Shown piece after piece: positions 1 to 10,822 of a stretch of DNA of 64,000 nucleotides. The notes under the pieces were generated by a model that made no database searches, was not told where the DNA came from, and saw only the letters and a program-made list of their open reading frames with translations. The stretch is from Cryptomeria japonica. Taxonomy: Eukaryota; Streptophyta; Pinopsida; Cupressales; Cupressaceae. The stretch covers positions 104,276,796 through 104,340,795 of the forward strand of contig NC_081415.1 in NCBI RefSeq assembly GCF_030272615.1. Direction: 5' to 3'. Numbering within the stretch: position 1 is the stretch's first letter; every line of letters begins with the position of its first letter. A program made the translations under genes and the position numbers.

Positions 1-1208
1 TTGGGGTGTCTAAAGAAGGACTACGGTCTCTAATAATGTGGTTTAGCTTAAAACTTAAATAATGCTCTTTTAGATGCAAAGCATAAACTCTTGGCGAAGC
101 CCTACATTGCATTAATTTAGGGACCATACTAGTAATTGTATCAATCTTAGCTTCCAATTCTTCAATCTTATCATCCCTCCTTTCAATTTCCCTCTGTTGC
201 TTATCAATAATTCCATGTAGCCTAGCCCTCTCTATCTCCTACTGTCTATAAAATGTTAATGCAATAGACAAACTAGTGAGAGATGATGGAGGTCTGATAG
301 CTATTACCTTAGGGCATGAAATTTCTTCAATGGGTTCTTTAAATTATTATGCCACATATGCCAGACTTGAAAGTCTGTCAATGCCATGTTCTTCCTGAAT
401 TTTACCCTCTATTGGACTCCCACATTCCTCTTTTGATGTTTCAACTGAAATAACCTCTGTTTCATCACCTGTTGGATGAAATTTTTGTGTACTACTCCGA
501 GTCCTTCTTGCATATACCTTTGGAGTAGCTACAAGAATGGTTTCTACTAGAGGCTTTGCTGTAGGAGTATTTCCATTTGGTTTAGAGCTCTTGGTTGTAG
601 GAGAAACCTGCATTACTTGTGGTTGAACCATAGTTTCATCTTCTACATCAATTGTTTCTAATTCTTTCCCTTTTCTTTTAGAAGATGCCACTCCTCTTTG
701 GAAATAAGTTGAGGGTTGCACGATGTTTGTTTCCACCATCTCTTCTTTTGTCACAGTCAAAGCTTCTTTGACAGCAAGAGGTTCATTTCCTGTAGAAATT
801 ATAGGAGATGAGGGCTCTCCTATATCCTCCTCTTGAGCTGCTAATTCCTCTGCAACAGGAGCATCTTCAATCCTAAATTGCAGTATATCTTCAAATACTT
901 CCCATGCCATTTGAGAAACATCCCTAAGAGAATGTTCTACTAACAATTTTACCAAACCATGATGACTGACTGAACGATTTCCATTCTTTCATGTTTCTTT
1001 GGCACTTATGGAAATAAGGTGGTATAGAAATTGGAACATTTACCCTTCAGGAATGCTGTAAATGACTAAGCAATTTGAAATGGATTGAATGTAAATTTGA
1101 ATACTTTCCATTGATGGTAATGTATTTCATTATATAAAATGCCACCTGGGGCCATTCTCCTCGAAGAGATACCAGTCTAGCTCCCTTCTTGTCCACGATT
1201 AGAGCTCC
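1..1208 (-). pseudogene. E5 accessory ORF, C-terminal part (continues off left edge)
   Basis: A reading frame runs on the minus strand from 1208 to the window edge, broken by a TGA in the GEWPQVAF...KLLSHLQHS segment, one frameshift just before 955, a TAATAA near 345 and a TAG near 240. The 955-347 stretch (202 codons) is acidic and proline/serine-rich in its second half. The segment from about 230 to 1 is highly charged and would form a coiled coil (IERRDDKIEELEAKIDTI). It continues the frame found at 33863-34201 once the copia insertion is removed. I do not recognise a named domain; the GKYSNLHSIHFKLLSHL motif resembles accessory proteins of plant retroelements, which is inference. Position after integrase in the sense direction is where Athila elements carry their env-like ORF. 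Confidence 0.6.
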
Positions 1209-1212
1209 ATCT
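1209..1212. repeat. Target-site duplication of E6, left copy (ATCT)
   Basis: ATCT directly abuts the TGATAG terminus of E6. The same four bases abut its other terminus at 33863-33866. A fifth matching base is not present, so one base may have mutated. Removing E6 with one copy restores the E5 reading frame. Confidence 0.65.
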
Positions 1213-2671
1213 TGATAGTTCTAATATGTAATGTAAGTACAGATGCCAAGCTAATAAGATGAGAGGGGGGGGTGAATCATACAAACTTAATCTTCCATAA
1301 AAACATCAGATTCAACCAGGGTAACATATATTTCAGTAATATATCCAAAACTGCTAAACATGCAAACTCAAAAGCATATAAATATCATAACACTCATAAC
1401 ACTAGATTTAACGTGGAAACCCAAATAGGGAAAAACCACTGTGGGATTTCGGACCCACTAAGAAATATACTCTTCTAGAGTATGCTCAGTTAAAAGCAAA
1501 TCTTATTAAAGATTACAAACACATTGCTAGATGCGACCCGGTTAAGGGATTTCCCTCAGATCTGTTAGGATCTTCACCTTGTTAGAAGTGACCTTGTTAA
1601 AAGATTTCAAACACTCAATCAGAATGTCACCTTGCTAGAGGGTTTTACAAATAAGTCTGTTAAGTCCACTCGGTTAAGAGATTTTCTGTCACTTCAAAAA
1701 ATAACAGTAATAAAAATCTATCTGCAACTTCACATCTAAAATGCTAAAGCAGATTCTTATTTGCTCAATACAATATAGACATAGAACTAATCTTATCCTT
1801 TTGCTTAGCTCTATACTTTGTTATTCAAACAGTTATTCAAGCTTCAGTGCTCGGTAATCACTATGTAGCATCCCTGTGCATACACTTGCCTTCATACATT
1901 GTTTATCAACAGTTCCTTATTTATAAACAATAGATGATCACATTTCCCATGATCAATCATAGCCATCAGATCTTCAAACTTTGTCCAGGTTCAATGTATT
2001 CGCCGATCCGAAAATGTGTTACCCTACCTTGGAACTTGCATACATTTCTTGGAACTTGTGCTAGGGTATTGCGGTTCAATCTGAATTGTAGATCTTCTTG
2101 CCAATTTTCCTTTGCCATAGATTCTTTAACAAACTTCATTCACAACATACCAACCATTTAATCATAGCCAGCTCATCAGCTTCCTTCATTAAATAATGCA
2201 TGTAATCATTTAATGCATTATGTTATTACTCGGTTTCAACTCAGTAAATACTAAACTTCGCTCGGTAGTCATACCACCTTCATTAACCGATAGCGATAAC
2301 CTTAGGGTTTACCGACTAGGTTCCTTAGGGTTTACCGACTAGGTTCTTTGCTCGGTAACATAGTATAGTATTAACCTTACAATTAATAACATATGTATGA
2401 TATCAAAACAATCTAAACATCATGATCTCATCATTGTCTAACTCGGTAATAGTTGCCCATTGAATAACTTATTTCTCCCCTTATTCATCATACTCTTTCT
2501 ATGTCTTTTACCGACATCTTTATACTCATAAAATCATACGTCTTAAGATATGGTAACATCATACTGAATTAGAAAATCAATTTCTTGACATCAATGACAA
2601 AATAATAATATTAAGATAGTAAAACATCCTTGATTAGTTATATCCATAATCATCAACAACCTTCTCAATAT
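1213..2671 (-). repeat. E6 3' LTR, truncated
   Basis: Closely matches the E6 5' LTR at 32358-33843, beginning at the same TGATAG terminus and sharing a G-rich run near 1264, the GGGAAAAACCACTG block near 1430 and the TTACCGACTAGGTTC duplication near 2310-2345. The last 19 bp (up to the GCCAACA terminus) are missing, cut off at the junction with E1. Confidence 0.9.
2668..2671. other. Deletion junction between E6 LTR and E1 LTR, with microhomology
   Basis: Left of the junction the sequence follows the E6 LTR (CTTCTCAATAT, compare 33833-33843). Right of it the sequence follows the E1 LTR (ATATGTATGC, compare 9414-9423). ATAT belongs to both. The first 448 bp of the E1 left LTR, the E6 sequence between RNase H and its 3' LTR, and 19 bp of that LTR are gone. 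Confidence 0.75.
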
Positions 2672-3494
2672 GTATGCAAGAGGCGGAAGCGATATTCAAA
2701 CATTCAAACATTCAAGCATTCAAGCATTCCTTCAAGAAATTGAGCATTCTAAGTCTCCATTCAAGGCTAGGTGTTGCATTCAAGACAAGGATTCAACCAT
2801 TGAAGTGGAGATCACCTACAACATACAACATACAACATCATTACACCTTCGCATGTATGAATACAAACATTCTTACAATAAGGTATCAGTACTTGATTAC
2901 ATTACAAACATTTACATTTACAGCATTCTCATTTCTTGGTTAATTCCAAAACTGGGGTTTGACCTAAAGGCAAACCCCTAATCCCTAACCCCCCAATCGT
3001 CCTCTCTTTTCTGTGTGTAGGTTGCAGGTACGCGACTGTAATTGAAGATCTGGAATCCTTGTGCAGAGACAAACAGATCCCCCTTCATTTCGTGGATTTT
3101 TCGGAGGACCGTGTGCACTCCGGGCGCCATCGTCCCGTCAACTTTTGCTCAAATTTGTAGGATAGCATTGTCTCGACATTTTACTACTAATTTCAGGTCC
3201 GTAGCTTCATCCCATGTCCCTATCTCCGTCTACAAGCGAATCTTTCTTGCTTTTACATACATTCCTAGTTCAATCCTTCTATCTACATTCTTTACAAAAG
3301 AGGGTATCCTTGTTGTCTCAACCCTTGAAACTCATTTAGAATTCAATCTTGCATTGTGTGGGATTGGATCTTGTGAGTTTCAACCCCTCTTTTGAATGTA
3401 AAGTCTCTCCTAAGTGAAAACCGTCAATCCTAGTGACCTCCTTTCTCTCTCCATGGAGTGGGGGAACACCTAGGGTTCGATTTTCCGCTTTACA
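2668..3494 (+). repeat. E1 5' LTR, left-truncated
   Basis: Matches 9414-10240 closely. It contains a CATTCAAG/CATTCAAA microsatellite (about 2697-2735), ACATACA repeats near 2820, the AGGACCGTGTGCACTCC motif near 3101 that recurs in the leader, and ends in CTTTACA immediately before the PBS. Confidence 0.9.
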
Positions 3495-3497
3495 TTT

Positions 3498-3516
3498 TGG
3501 TGAACCCGATGTGAAC
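3498..3516 (+). other. E1 primer-binding site
   Basis: TGGTGAACCCGATGTGAAC begins 3 bases after the LTR end. E2 and E3 have the same site with single C/T differences, giving a consensus TGGTGAACCCGACGTGAAC. I cannot assign the tRNA. Confidence 0.65.
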
Positions 3517-3875
3517 ATCCAAATTCTGATTATTCATGGTTAGATCTGAAAAAATTTTGCTTCCTTAATTACATTTCCATGTTTGATCTTTTGCAAATTT
3601 TAGAGGTTAATTGCATAAAAACCCTAAATTTTCTTTTTAGTAATTGAGCTTGTGAAATGTTTAATTGTTAATGCTTGTTTCAGATCTACCCTTCTATTGC
3701 AAATTGTCAAATCATATTTGTGCTTTAATTCTGAAAATTAAGTGGTTAAGTGTCAAAACCCTAATTTTTAAAACCCTCTTGATTCAACCTTTGACCGATG
3801 ATTTCACTAATCAAAACACCTCCAAATCGGCTGTAACTTTGGATTCCGCAACAAAATCATAATATCTCTCATCCC

Positions 3876-3956
3876 TGAAAATTTTGAAAAAAGTTACGAG
3901 GACCGTGTGCACCCCGAGCGCCATCGTCCCCGACATTTTTTCTAAAATTTTGGGAG
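3876..3956 (+). repeat. E1 leader hairpin 1
   Basis: Imperfect inverted repeat with arms of about 30 bases: AAAATTTT-GAAAAAA-...-CGAGGAC on the left and GTCCCCG-...-TTTTTTCT-AAAATTTT on the right, with GTGTGCACC in the loop region. A related structure lies at 4498-4575 and both recur in E3. Confidence 0.6.
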
Positions 3957-4497
3957 CTAGATCTTACTGTATTTTTCTGCTAGAATCCATAATCTTGGCT
4001 GATTTCATCAATTCTAACACTTTCAAAATTAAAGTCAAAGCTGGTCTAGTGATTGCTTGGATTAAGGCTTATAATCATTCAAAAATTGTTGAAATTAAAA
4101 TTTTGTGTTAAAATTGTTTCTTACAGTCCTAAATCTGAAAAGTGTGTTGGCATTCATTCGAAGTTTCAGTGCTTTATTCAAATTTCTGCAATTTGTGACC
4201 TTTTGAAATTAAGTGTTTAATTGCAACAACCTTGATTTCCATTTTCAAAATTGAATTTTGCATGAAATTGAGTCAACTTTTAAATTTCAAAGTTTGCATT
4301 GCTTTTAGTATTCCCTCTAAAATCATAAAATTCAAAATTTCAGTTTCCCTCTCCTTTTCAAAATTCAAATTTTGCATTCTTCAACAATCTTGGTAGGGTT
4401 CAATTTTGAGATTGCAACTTTAATTTGGCCTATCTACAGATCGTAAAATCACTCAATTTTTTCAGATTAGCTTTGAAATCATCATAACTTTCATCTC

Positions 4498-4575
4498 TGA
4501 AAATTTCAAAAAAAGTTGCGAGGACCGTGTGCACTCCATTCGCAACGGTCCTCGACATTTTTTCTGAAACTTCGG
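4498..4575 (+). repeat. E1 leader hairpin 2
   Basis: CGAGGACCGT (4519-4528) and ACGGTCCTCG (4545-4554) form a perfect 10-bp stem. The flanks extend the pairing imperfectly to about 30 bp. It lies about 190 nt upstream of the gag ATG. Possible roles are dimerisation, packaging or translation control; this is inference. Confidence 0.6.
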
Positions 4576-4763
4576 GAGATTGTTATGATTGCATTTAACA
4601 GCTTAAATCTAGGAGATTGGCTGATTTTATTGAAATTTGCTACCTCTAAATTCGAAAATAAATTCAAAATTCAAGATCTCAATTTCCAAGATAACAATTA
4701 AAATTAAGTGCTACCCCCTTGGCCCTAATTTTCAATTGTGCCTACCTTTCTTGGAAGTTGTGC

Positions 4764-7700
4764 ATGAGTTTTACAACAATAAGCCCTACTTACACTATTC
4801 CCGTTAGACAAAGCCTTAGAATTAAGTCTTTCCAAGGTTTAATTACCGAGGAGATGGAACCTAATTTGAATGGCCTTTTTAACGAGGACATGGGTAATTC
4901 CTCTAATCCTCTTAATGATGAAGAAGCTCTCAATGAGGTTTCTGTAGAACAACTTTCGAAATTGGATAACCAATTTGATGATTTTCAGCAATGGATGTCT
5001 CAAGAATATCCCGATAGTCAAGCTCTTTCATTAATTGAGGGTCTAAAATGTATGGTTCAAAGTGATAAGAATGGAATTGATGTTTTGCGTAGTATTGCAC
5101 ACATCATGGATTCGAATGTGATGCCTATGAAGAGTTGTGCCGAAAATTAGGTTATACACAACCTCCTACTCAAGTCAATCATTCTACCCCTTTGACAACT
5201 CCTATTGCTAGTATACCTACTTTTACATCAAACATAATGACTACTTCAATACAAAACATTCCACCTATGATCACCAGTCATGGGGGCAATCCTTCTTCTT
5301 CAATCAACCCTCTTCCTTCATTCAATCTGACTTCTTCATTCATTCCTTCAATGAGTGTCCCTATTACATCTCCACAAATGAACATGACACAAGGGGGCAA
5401 TTCATTTAACCATTCCATTCCTCCTTGTAGTGTTCCTCCTGTCCAATCATCTCCTATGACTAACTATCATAGTGTCCCGCCACCTTACTCTCAATCAATA
5501 CCTTCTTTCAATAACATAATACCTCCATCACAATCTAACATGTCTAATATGAACTCTTCGACTGAAGCGACCATTAACAATCTTGCACAAACTGTCTCTT
5601 CTTTGCAGCAACAAATGGCCTCTATGAATCAATCTAAGTTTAGTGTGCCCACATTTGATGTTGCGAGCCCACTTTCTCTTGACATTGTTTGAGCTATCCC
5701 CCCTAAGCATGTTGAAGTCCCACAATTGGAGCTTTATAATGGTAAAGGTGATCCTCTAACACATGTTAAGACCTTTCAAACAATATGTACCGATTTCGCT
5801 CATGACCAAAGATTGCTTGAAAAATTGTTTACTAGAACATTAAGAGATAAGGCTCTACAATGGTATTGCTCGTTGCCTTCCTATTCTATTACTTCTTTCC
5901 AACAACTTGCAAATGCTTTTATTCAACAATTTCAAAACAATATAAGTCCTAAAGTTACTTTGATTGATTTAATGCATTGTAAACAAGGTGTTAAAGAAAA
6001 AGTGACTGATTTCATTGGTAGATATAAGCATTTGTGTGCTCAAATTTCTTTTCCAGTACTTGACAATGATATTCAAAGAATCTTTATTTCTAATTTACAA
6101 AAAGATATTAGAGAAAAACTTATGTTTTCTGAGTTTACTTCTTTCCAACAATTGTGTGCAACTCTTCACAATTATCAACTGACTGTGAGTCAAATGGAAC
6201 AAGCAAATCCTATGGCTCCGAGTGATAAGGGTGATAATAGTCAACAACCATTTGGGAAGTTTAAACCGAATAGAGGGTTCATTAAGTTCAATGAAAACAT
6301 CATCAACAACAATGTGAATGCAGCATCAGGTGTGCCTCCTATTTCTAAGTTTTTCAAGAAAGAAAGAAAGTTTACTCCTTTGAATGAATCATTGCATAGT
6401 ATTATGAATAAGTTATTGGAACAAAATGTGCTTACTCTCCCTCCTATAAAGCAAATAGATCCTGCAAATATTAATTCACCCTATTTTGATAACAAATCTT
6501 TTTGTCAATTTCATCGTCAACCTGGGCATGATACTGAAAAATGTTTTGCTTTAAAGGGTAAAATTCAAGATTTGATTGATAATAATACTATCTCTGTTTC
6601 AAGTGTGAATGATAAAGGAAACACATCTGTAGCTCCTCCTAACCAAAATCTTAAGATTTTTACTGATCCATTACCTTCTCATACCTCTAATGTGATTGAG
6701 ACTAATGATTCCTCTTTCTCACCTGATGGTCTTGTGTCTATGACTCCAAATGTGATTAACTTTGTGGAATAGCAGAAAATCCCTAAAGAAACTTCTATCA
6801 CATTTGATTCTAGTGAAACTATCAGGGCACCTGATGGTCCTTTATATATAGTTGCAAAAGTCAAGAATACACCTTGTCGTGGAGTGCTTATTGATCCTTC
6901 TTGTATGGTTAATGTCATTACTGAAGAATTTCTTTTTACTTTGCAATTGAATCAAGTAATCTATGACAAAAAAAATGTGGTTGTGAAATTATTTGATGCA
7001 TTTTCTTCTCCTGCAATTGGTTCTATTACATTACCTATTGAGGTCCATAACAAATCCCTTAATGTGAGCTTTGCTATTATTCCATCATCCGAACAATTTC
7101 GTGTGAAGCTAGGCTATCCTTGGCTATCTTCCATGAAAGCTATTGCTTCTCCTATTCACAAGTGCTTGAAATTTCCCCATAATGGTGAAGTTGTTACTGT
7201 CAATCATAGTCTCTTTAAACCAGCTGAAAGAACTTCTAGCATTCCTATTGATTATTTTTGGCCTAAACAATTTCAATCTCTTCCACCGCGAAGTGATCAT
7301 CTTTTCAAATCTTATCAAAAGTGGAAAAAAGATATGACTCTATCTCTAAGTGAACCTAGAACACCCAAACTTGATATTCCTATCATTCTTGAGAAGGAAG
7401 TTCTTCCTTTGAAAGATAAAACTAATGTCTTTCCTCAAGAAGATTCCCAACCCATCCCTATGGATGTGACTATGTCTATGACTAATAAACTTTCTAAAGG
7501 TAGACCTATACCTCCTCGTCATGATGGACTTGGTCTCCTTCCTAAACCGAATATTCCTCCTTTATATGGAGCAGTTCCTCCTCCTTCCTCTTATAGAGAG
7601 AAGAGACCTTACTCTTCTCCTATTATCCAACCTAAGAGACCACAACCTAAACACCCAAGTGATAAGGATGAGAACATTCCTCCTCCTCAATCTTCTCAAC

Positions 7701-8212
7701 TTCCTACTAAGACTAGACGGAATCATTCTATGCGTGAACGCCGCTGAAAGCGTCATCTTAGAGCTCATGCAGCTGCTTCTCAAACTTTGCAATCCCCAAA
7801 AACACCTTCAGCTAGTATTATTCCATTTTCTCCTTAGCCAAAAATTGAGCCAAAATCTCCTAAACATAAGATGCATGATGGTTTTGATCCTGTGTGAGTT
7901 AAAGATCCTATTTTTATAAATCTTGATGATGATATAGATGAAAATGTTATTCATGATGAAAATGTTACTCCTCTTTCTTCTGATAGTGAATATGAATATG
8001 TTGATGTTGATAACCATTTATCTAATGCATTTTCTAAAGCACTTATCCTAGCTCCTAGACAAGAACAACGTGGCTTGGAACATGAACATAGCCCTTGTTT
8101 GGATCTTGTGATAGCTCCATCTGTTGTGTTGGATGTTCCTCCTCTAGCGTGTTTCCTGCCTTCCTGAAATATTGATCAGCAAGATCGGGGGGTGGATGAC
8201 ATGCTAGACTAG
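4764..8212 (+). pseudogene. E1 gag-protease, disrupted
   Basis: Start chosen at the ATG at 4764, equivalent to the Met that opens the E3 copy (52284). One base deleted near 5147 shifts the frame relative to E3; from there one frame runs to the end, broken by TGA 5690, TAG 6770, TGA 7745, TAG 7835, TGA 7895 and TGA 8165. Order: Ser/Pro/Asn-rich N-terminus, retrotransposon gag domain (about 5726-6200, with DKALQWYCSLPSYSITSFQQL), a CX2HX4HX4C knuckle (CQFHRQPGHDTEKC, near 6510) typical of Tat-lineage gag, then a retropepsin-like region from about 6870. The protease active site reads LIDPSC in place of D-S/T/G-G, in both family copies. The tail is proline-rich and basic. Structural proteins only; particles would need pol from another element. 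Confidence 0.85.
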
Positions 8213-8950
8213 TTTCATTAGCATAGCAGACTCTCTCCTCCTCTCTTGATCTCTTTTGTTACTTCTTCTATGTGTTATTCTCATTCTTCTATTTTTTGTC
8301 CTTAGTGTTGTCTACTTGAGGATGATGCAAAGCATTGAGATCTCTTTTGGTCTCTCTCATGTTGACTCAAAAGACACATGTGTTCCCTTCTTCTAGGTGA
8401 CCTTCCTTGATTGGGGAATGAAGAACAATTATTCATACATACATATGATATACATGAATTATCATACAGCATACTGACCCCGAGGAAAGCAAAGTCACCT
8501 CATGCTTTTTGTTTTGTGTCTATTATCCTTGGGTTTATCTCACACTTGGAGGCTAAATCTTTGTGATAACATGCTCCTTTCCCTTCTCATTTTTTATGTG
8601 TATCACTACCTTAAAGAAATCACCCCCGATGAGGCATGTGTGATCGCTTTAACGTAGGGGGCATACACTCCGTTCATATCTCTTCAAGATACTTGAAAAT
8701 TTCTTGGCAAACTTAGCCTTGCCTTGAAAATTTTTGGTATTTTTCTTGCATGACTCATAGTGAGGGAACCGTACTACTGACAGTCATGGTTCTCCCTCAT
8801 GATCTTCCCTTTTACTTTGTCAATCGAAGTCATAAGATCCTAAGTCCACTGGGGGCTTGGTGTATCTTGCCTCCTTGACGTGGTGAAAGTCTTTCAATGT
8901 TGTTTCCTTGTACTTTATCAGAAGTATGAGCGTACGCTTATACTCCCGCT
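8213..8950 (+). other. E1 3' untranslated region
   Basis: No supported reading frame. The sequence matches the corresponding part of E3 (48130-48875 reversed) over its whole length, so it is a conserved noncoding part of the family. Confidence 0.7.
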
Positions 8951-8965
8951 AAAGTGGGGGCTAAA
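8951..8965 (+). other. E1 polypurine tract
   Basis: AAAGTGGGGGCTAAA directly abuts the right LTR start. The identical tract in E3 (reverse strand, 48114-48128) abuts its 3' LTR. It is the expected plus-strand primer site. Confidence 0.75.
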
Positions 8966-10240
8966 TGTAGCGTCCTAAAATTATGACACTTGCAATTTCA
9001 ACTGCATTTGGGTCTTCACGATGGTGGCGCAACATTGAACCTGAATGGAGACCCCAAAACCTGTTTACGACATCAAAAACTGCATCTTTCTACACCTTGG
9101 CCTGATTCTCCTTGCACCCTGCTATCCCAGGAGGTGGGACCATGGTGCCCAGTGCCCTGGTCCTTTAGGACCATGGCACCTAGCACCTTGGTCCCTCAGG
9201 ACCATGGCACCCAGCGCCCTGGTCCCTGGCCCTATTTTGGGCCCGGTCTCTTGTTGGGCATCGGGTCTTTAAGTTTGCAATTTGGAAAATAATGTTCCTA
9301 GGTTGGCCTAAGGTCAGAAAAATCAGTCTTCTAACCCTAATTGACAAGTATATAAACTACATTTCCCCTCCCAGAAAGAGGGGGCGAAATATATGTGTGC
9401 AAGAGGGAAAAACATATGTATGCAAGAGGCAGAAGCGATATTCAAACATTCAAACATTCAAGCATTCAAGCATTCCTTCAAGCAATTGAGCATTCTAAGT
9501 CTCCATTCAAGGCTAGGTGTTGCATTCAAGACAAGGATTCAACCATTGAAGAGGAGATCACCTACAACATACAACATACAACATCATTACACCTTCGCAT
9601 GTAAGAATACAAACATTCTTACAACAAGGTATCAGTACTTGATTACATTACAAACATTTACATTTACAGCATTCTAATTTCTTGGTTAATTCCAAAACTG
9701 GGGTTTGACCTAAAGGCAAACCCCTAATCCCTAACCCCCCAATCATCCTCTCTTTTCTATGTGTAGGTTGCAGGTACGCGGCTGTAATTGAAGATCTGGA
9801 ATCCTTGTGCAGAGACAAACAGATCCCCCTTCATTTTGCGGATTTTTCGGAGGACCGTGTGCACTCCGGGCACCATCGTCCTATCAACTTTCACTCAAAT
9901 TTGTAGGACAGCATCGTCTCAACATTTTACTACTAATTTCAGGTCCGTAGCTTCATCCTGTGTCCCTATCTCCGTCTACAAGTGAATCTTTCTTGCTTTT
10001 ACATACATTCCTAGTTCAATCCTTCTATCTACATTCTTTACAAAAGAGGGTATCCTTGCTGTCTCAACCCTTGAAACTCATTTAGAATTCAATCTTGCAT
10101 TGTGTGGGATTGGATCTTGTGAGTTTCAACCCCTCTTTTGAATGTAAAGTCTCTCCTAAGTGAAAACCGTCAATCCTAGTGACCTCCTTTCTCTCTCCAT
10201 GGAGTGGGGGAACACCTAGGGTTCGATTTTCCACTTTACA
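8966..10240 (+). repeat. E1 3' LTR, complete
   Basis: Starts TGTAGCGTCC and ends CTTTACA (1,275 bp). It contains a GC-rich set of CCATGGCACC/CCTTGGTCC repeats at about 9125-9230, then the microsatellites and the AGGACCGTGTGCACTCC motif seen in the left LTR. The flank after 10240 is E6 RNase H coding sequence; the matching left flank is lost, so no TSD can be tested. Confidence 0.9.
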
Positions 10241-10822
10241 GACCCCTAACTTACTTCTGAGATACTCAAAAGTGTCCCCTGGTAGTGGCTTGGTGAAGAT
10301 ATCTGCTATTTGTTCCTTTGTGCTAACATACTCCAACACCACTTTCTTCTCTTGAGCTTATTCTCTAAGATAATGATATTTGATAGAGATGTGCTTTGTC
10401 TTAGAGTGCATAACAGGATTCTTTGAAATGTTAATGGCACTAGTATTGTCACAGAATATAGTTACTGGCTCGGTAACTTTCTCATTTATACCTTCCAACA
10501 GTTGTTTGATCCATGCTATGTTGGTACAATTCAATGCTGCAGCAATGTATTCAGCTTCTACTGTTAACTGTGAAACACATCCTTGTTTCTTGCTAAGCCA
10601 ACTCACTAGTCTTTCTCCTAAAAAGAAAGCTCCTCCACTTGTGCTTTTCCTGTCATCAATGTTGCCCGCCCAATCAGCATCAGTATAAACTTTTAGATCA
10701 AAATCATTTCCTTTCTGATATACTAAGCCATAATCTTCAGTGCCTTTCAAGTATCTAAAAATTCTCTTGATTGCTCTCATGTGTGTTTCCTTAAGATCTG
10801 TAGAGAATCTTACAACTATACC
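10241..10822 (-). pseudogene. E6 RNase H domain, 3' end of pol
   Basis: Copia-type RNase H: YTDADWAGN with the first catalytic Asp, STSGGAFFLG, VEAEYIAAA with the catalytic Glu, CDNTSAINI, and the closing QIADIFTKPLPGDTF module. An in-frame TAA lies at the LREQAQ-like position (about 10355). It continues the RT at 28736 once E2 is removed; a few residues are missing at that joint. Translation is cut at 10240 by the E1 LTR. Confidence 0.9.

Larger units (their letters stand above)
2668..10240 (+). mobile_element. E1: non-autonomous Tat-like gag-protease element
   Basis: Plus-strand element with a truncated left LTR (2668-3494), PBS at 3498, a leader with two hairpins, one gag-protease frame (4764-8212), a purine-rich tract and a full right LTR (8966-10240). 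There is no trace of RT, RNase H or integrase in the 5.5-kb internal region. E3 (46856-54716) is a second copy with the same structure, so the lack of pol is a family property and not a deletion in this copy. Unbroken length by analogy would be about 8.0 kb. Confidence 0.88.

Noticed and set aside
2984-2998. CCCTAACCCC-like sequence resembling telomere repeats
   Set aside because: A single short run inside the E1 LTR that recurs in every LTR copy; no array.
3042-3395. Short open frames inside E1 and E3 LTRs and leaders (also 9395-9985, 47087-47718, 53700-54321)
   Set aside because: They occur in both orientations, are built on microsatellites, differ between LTR copies and resemble no protein.
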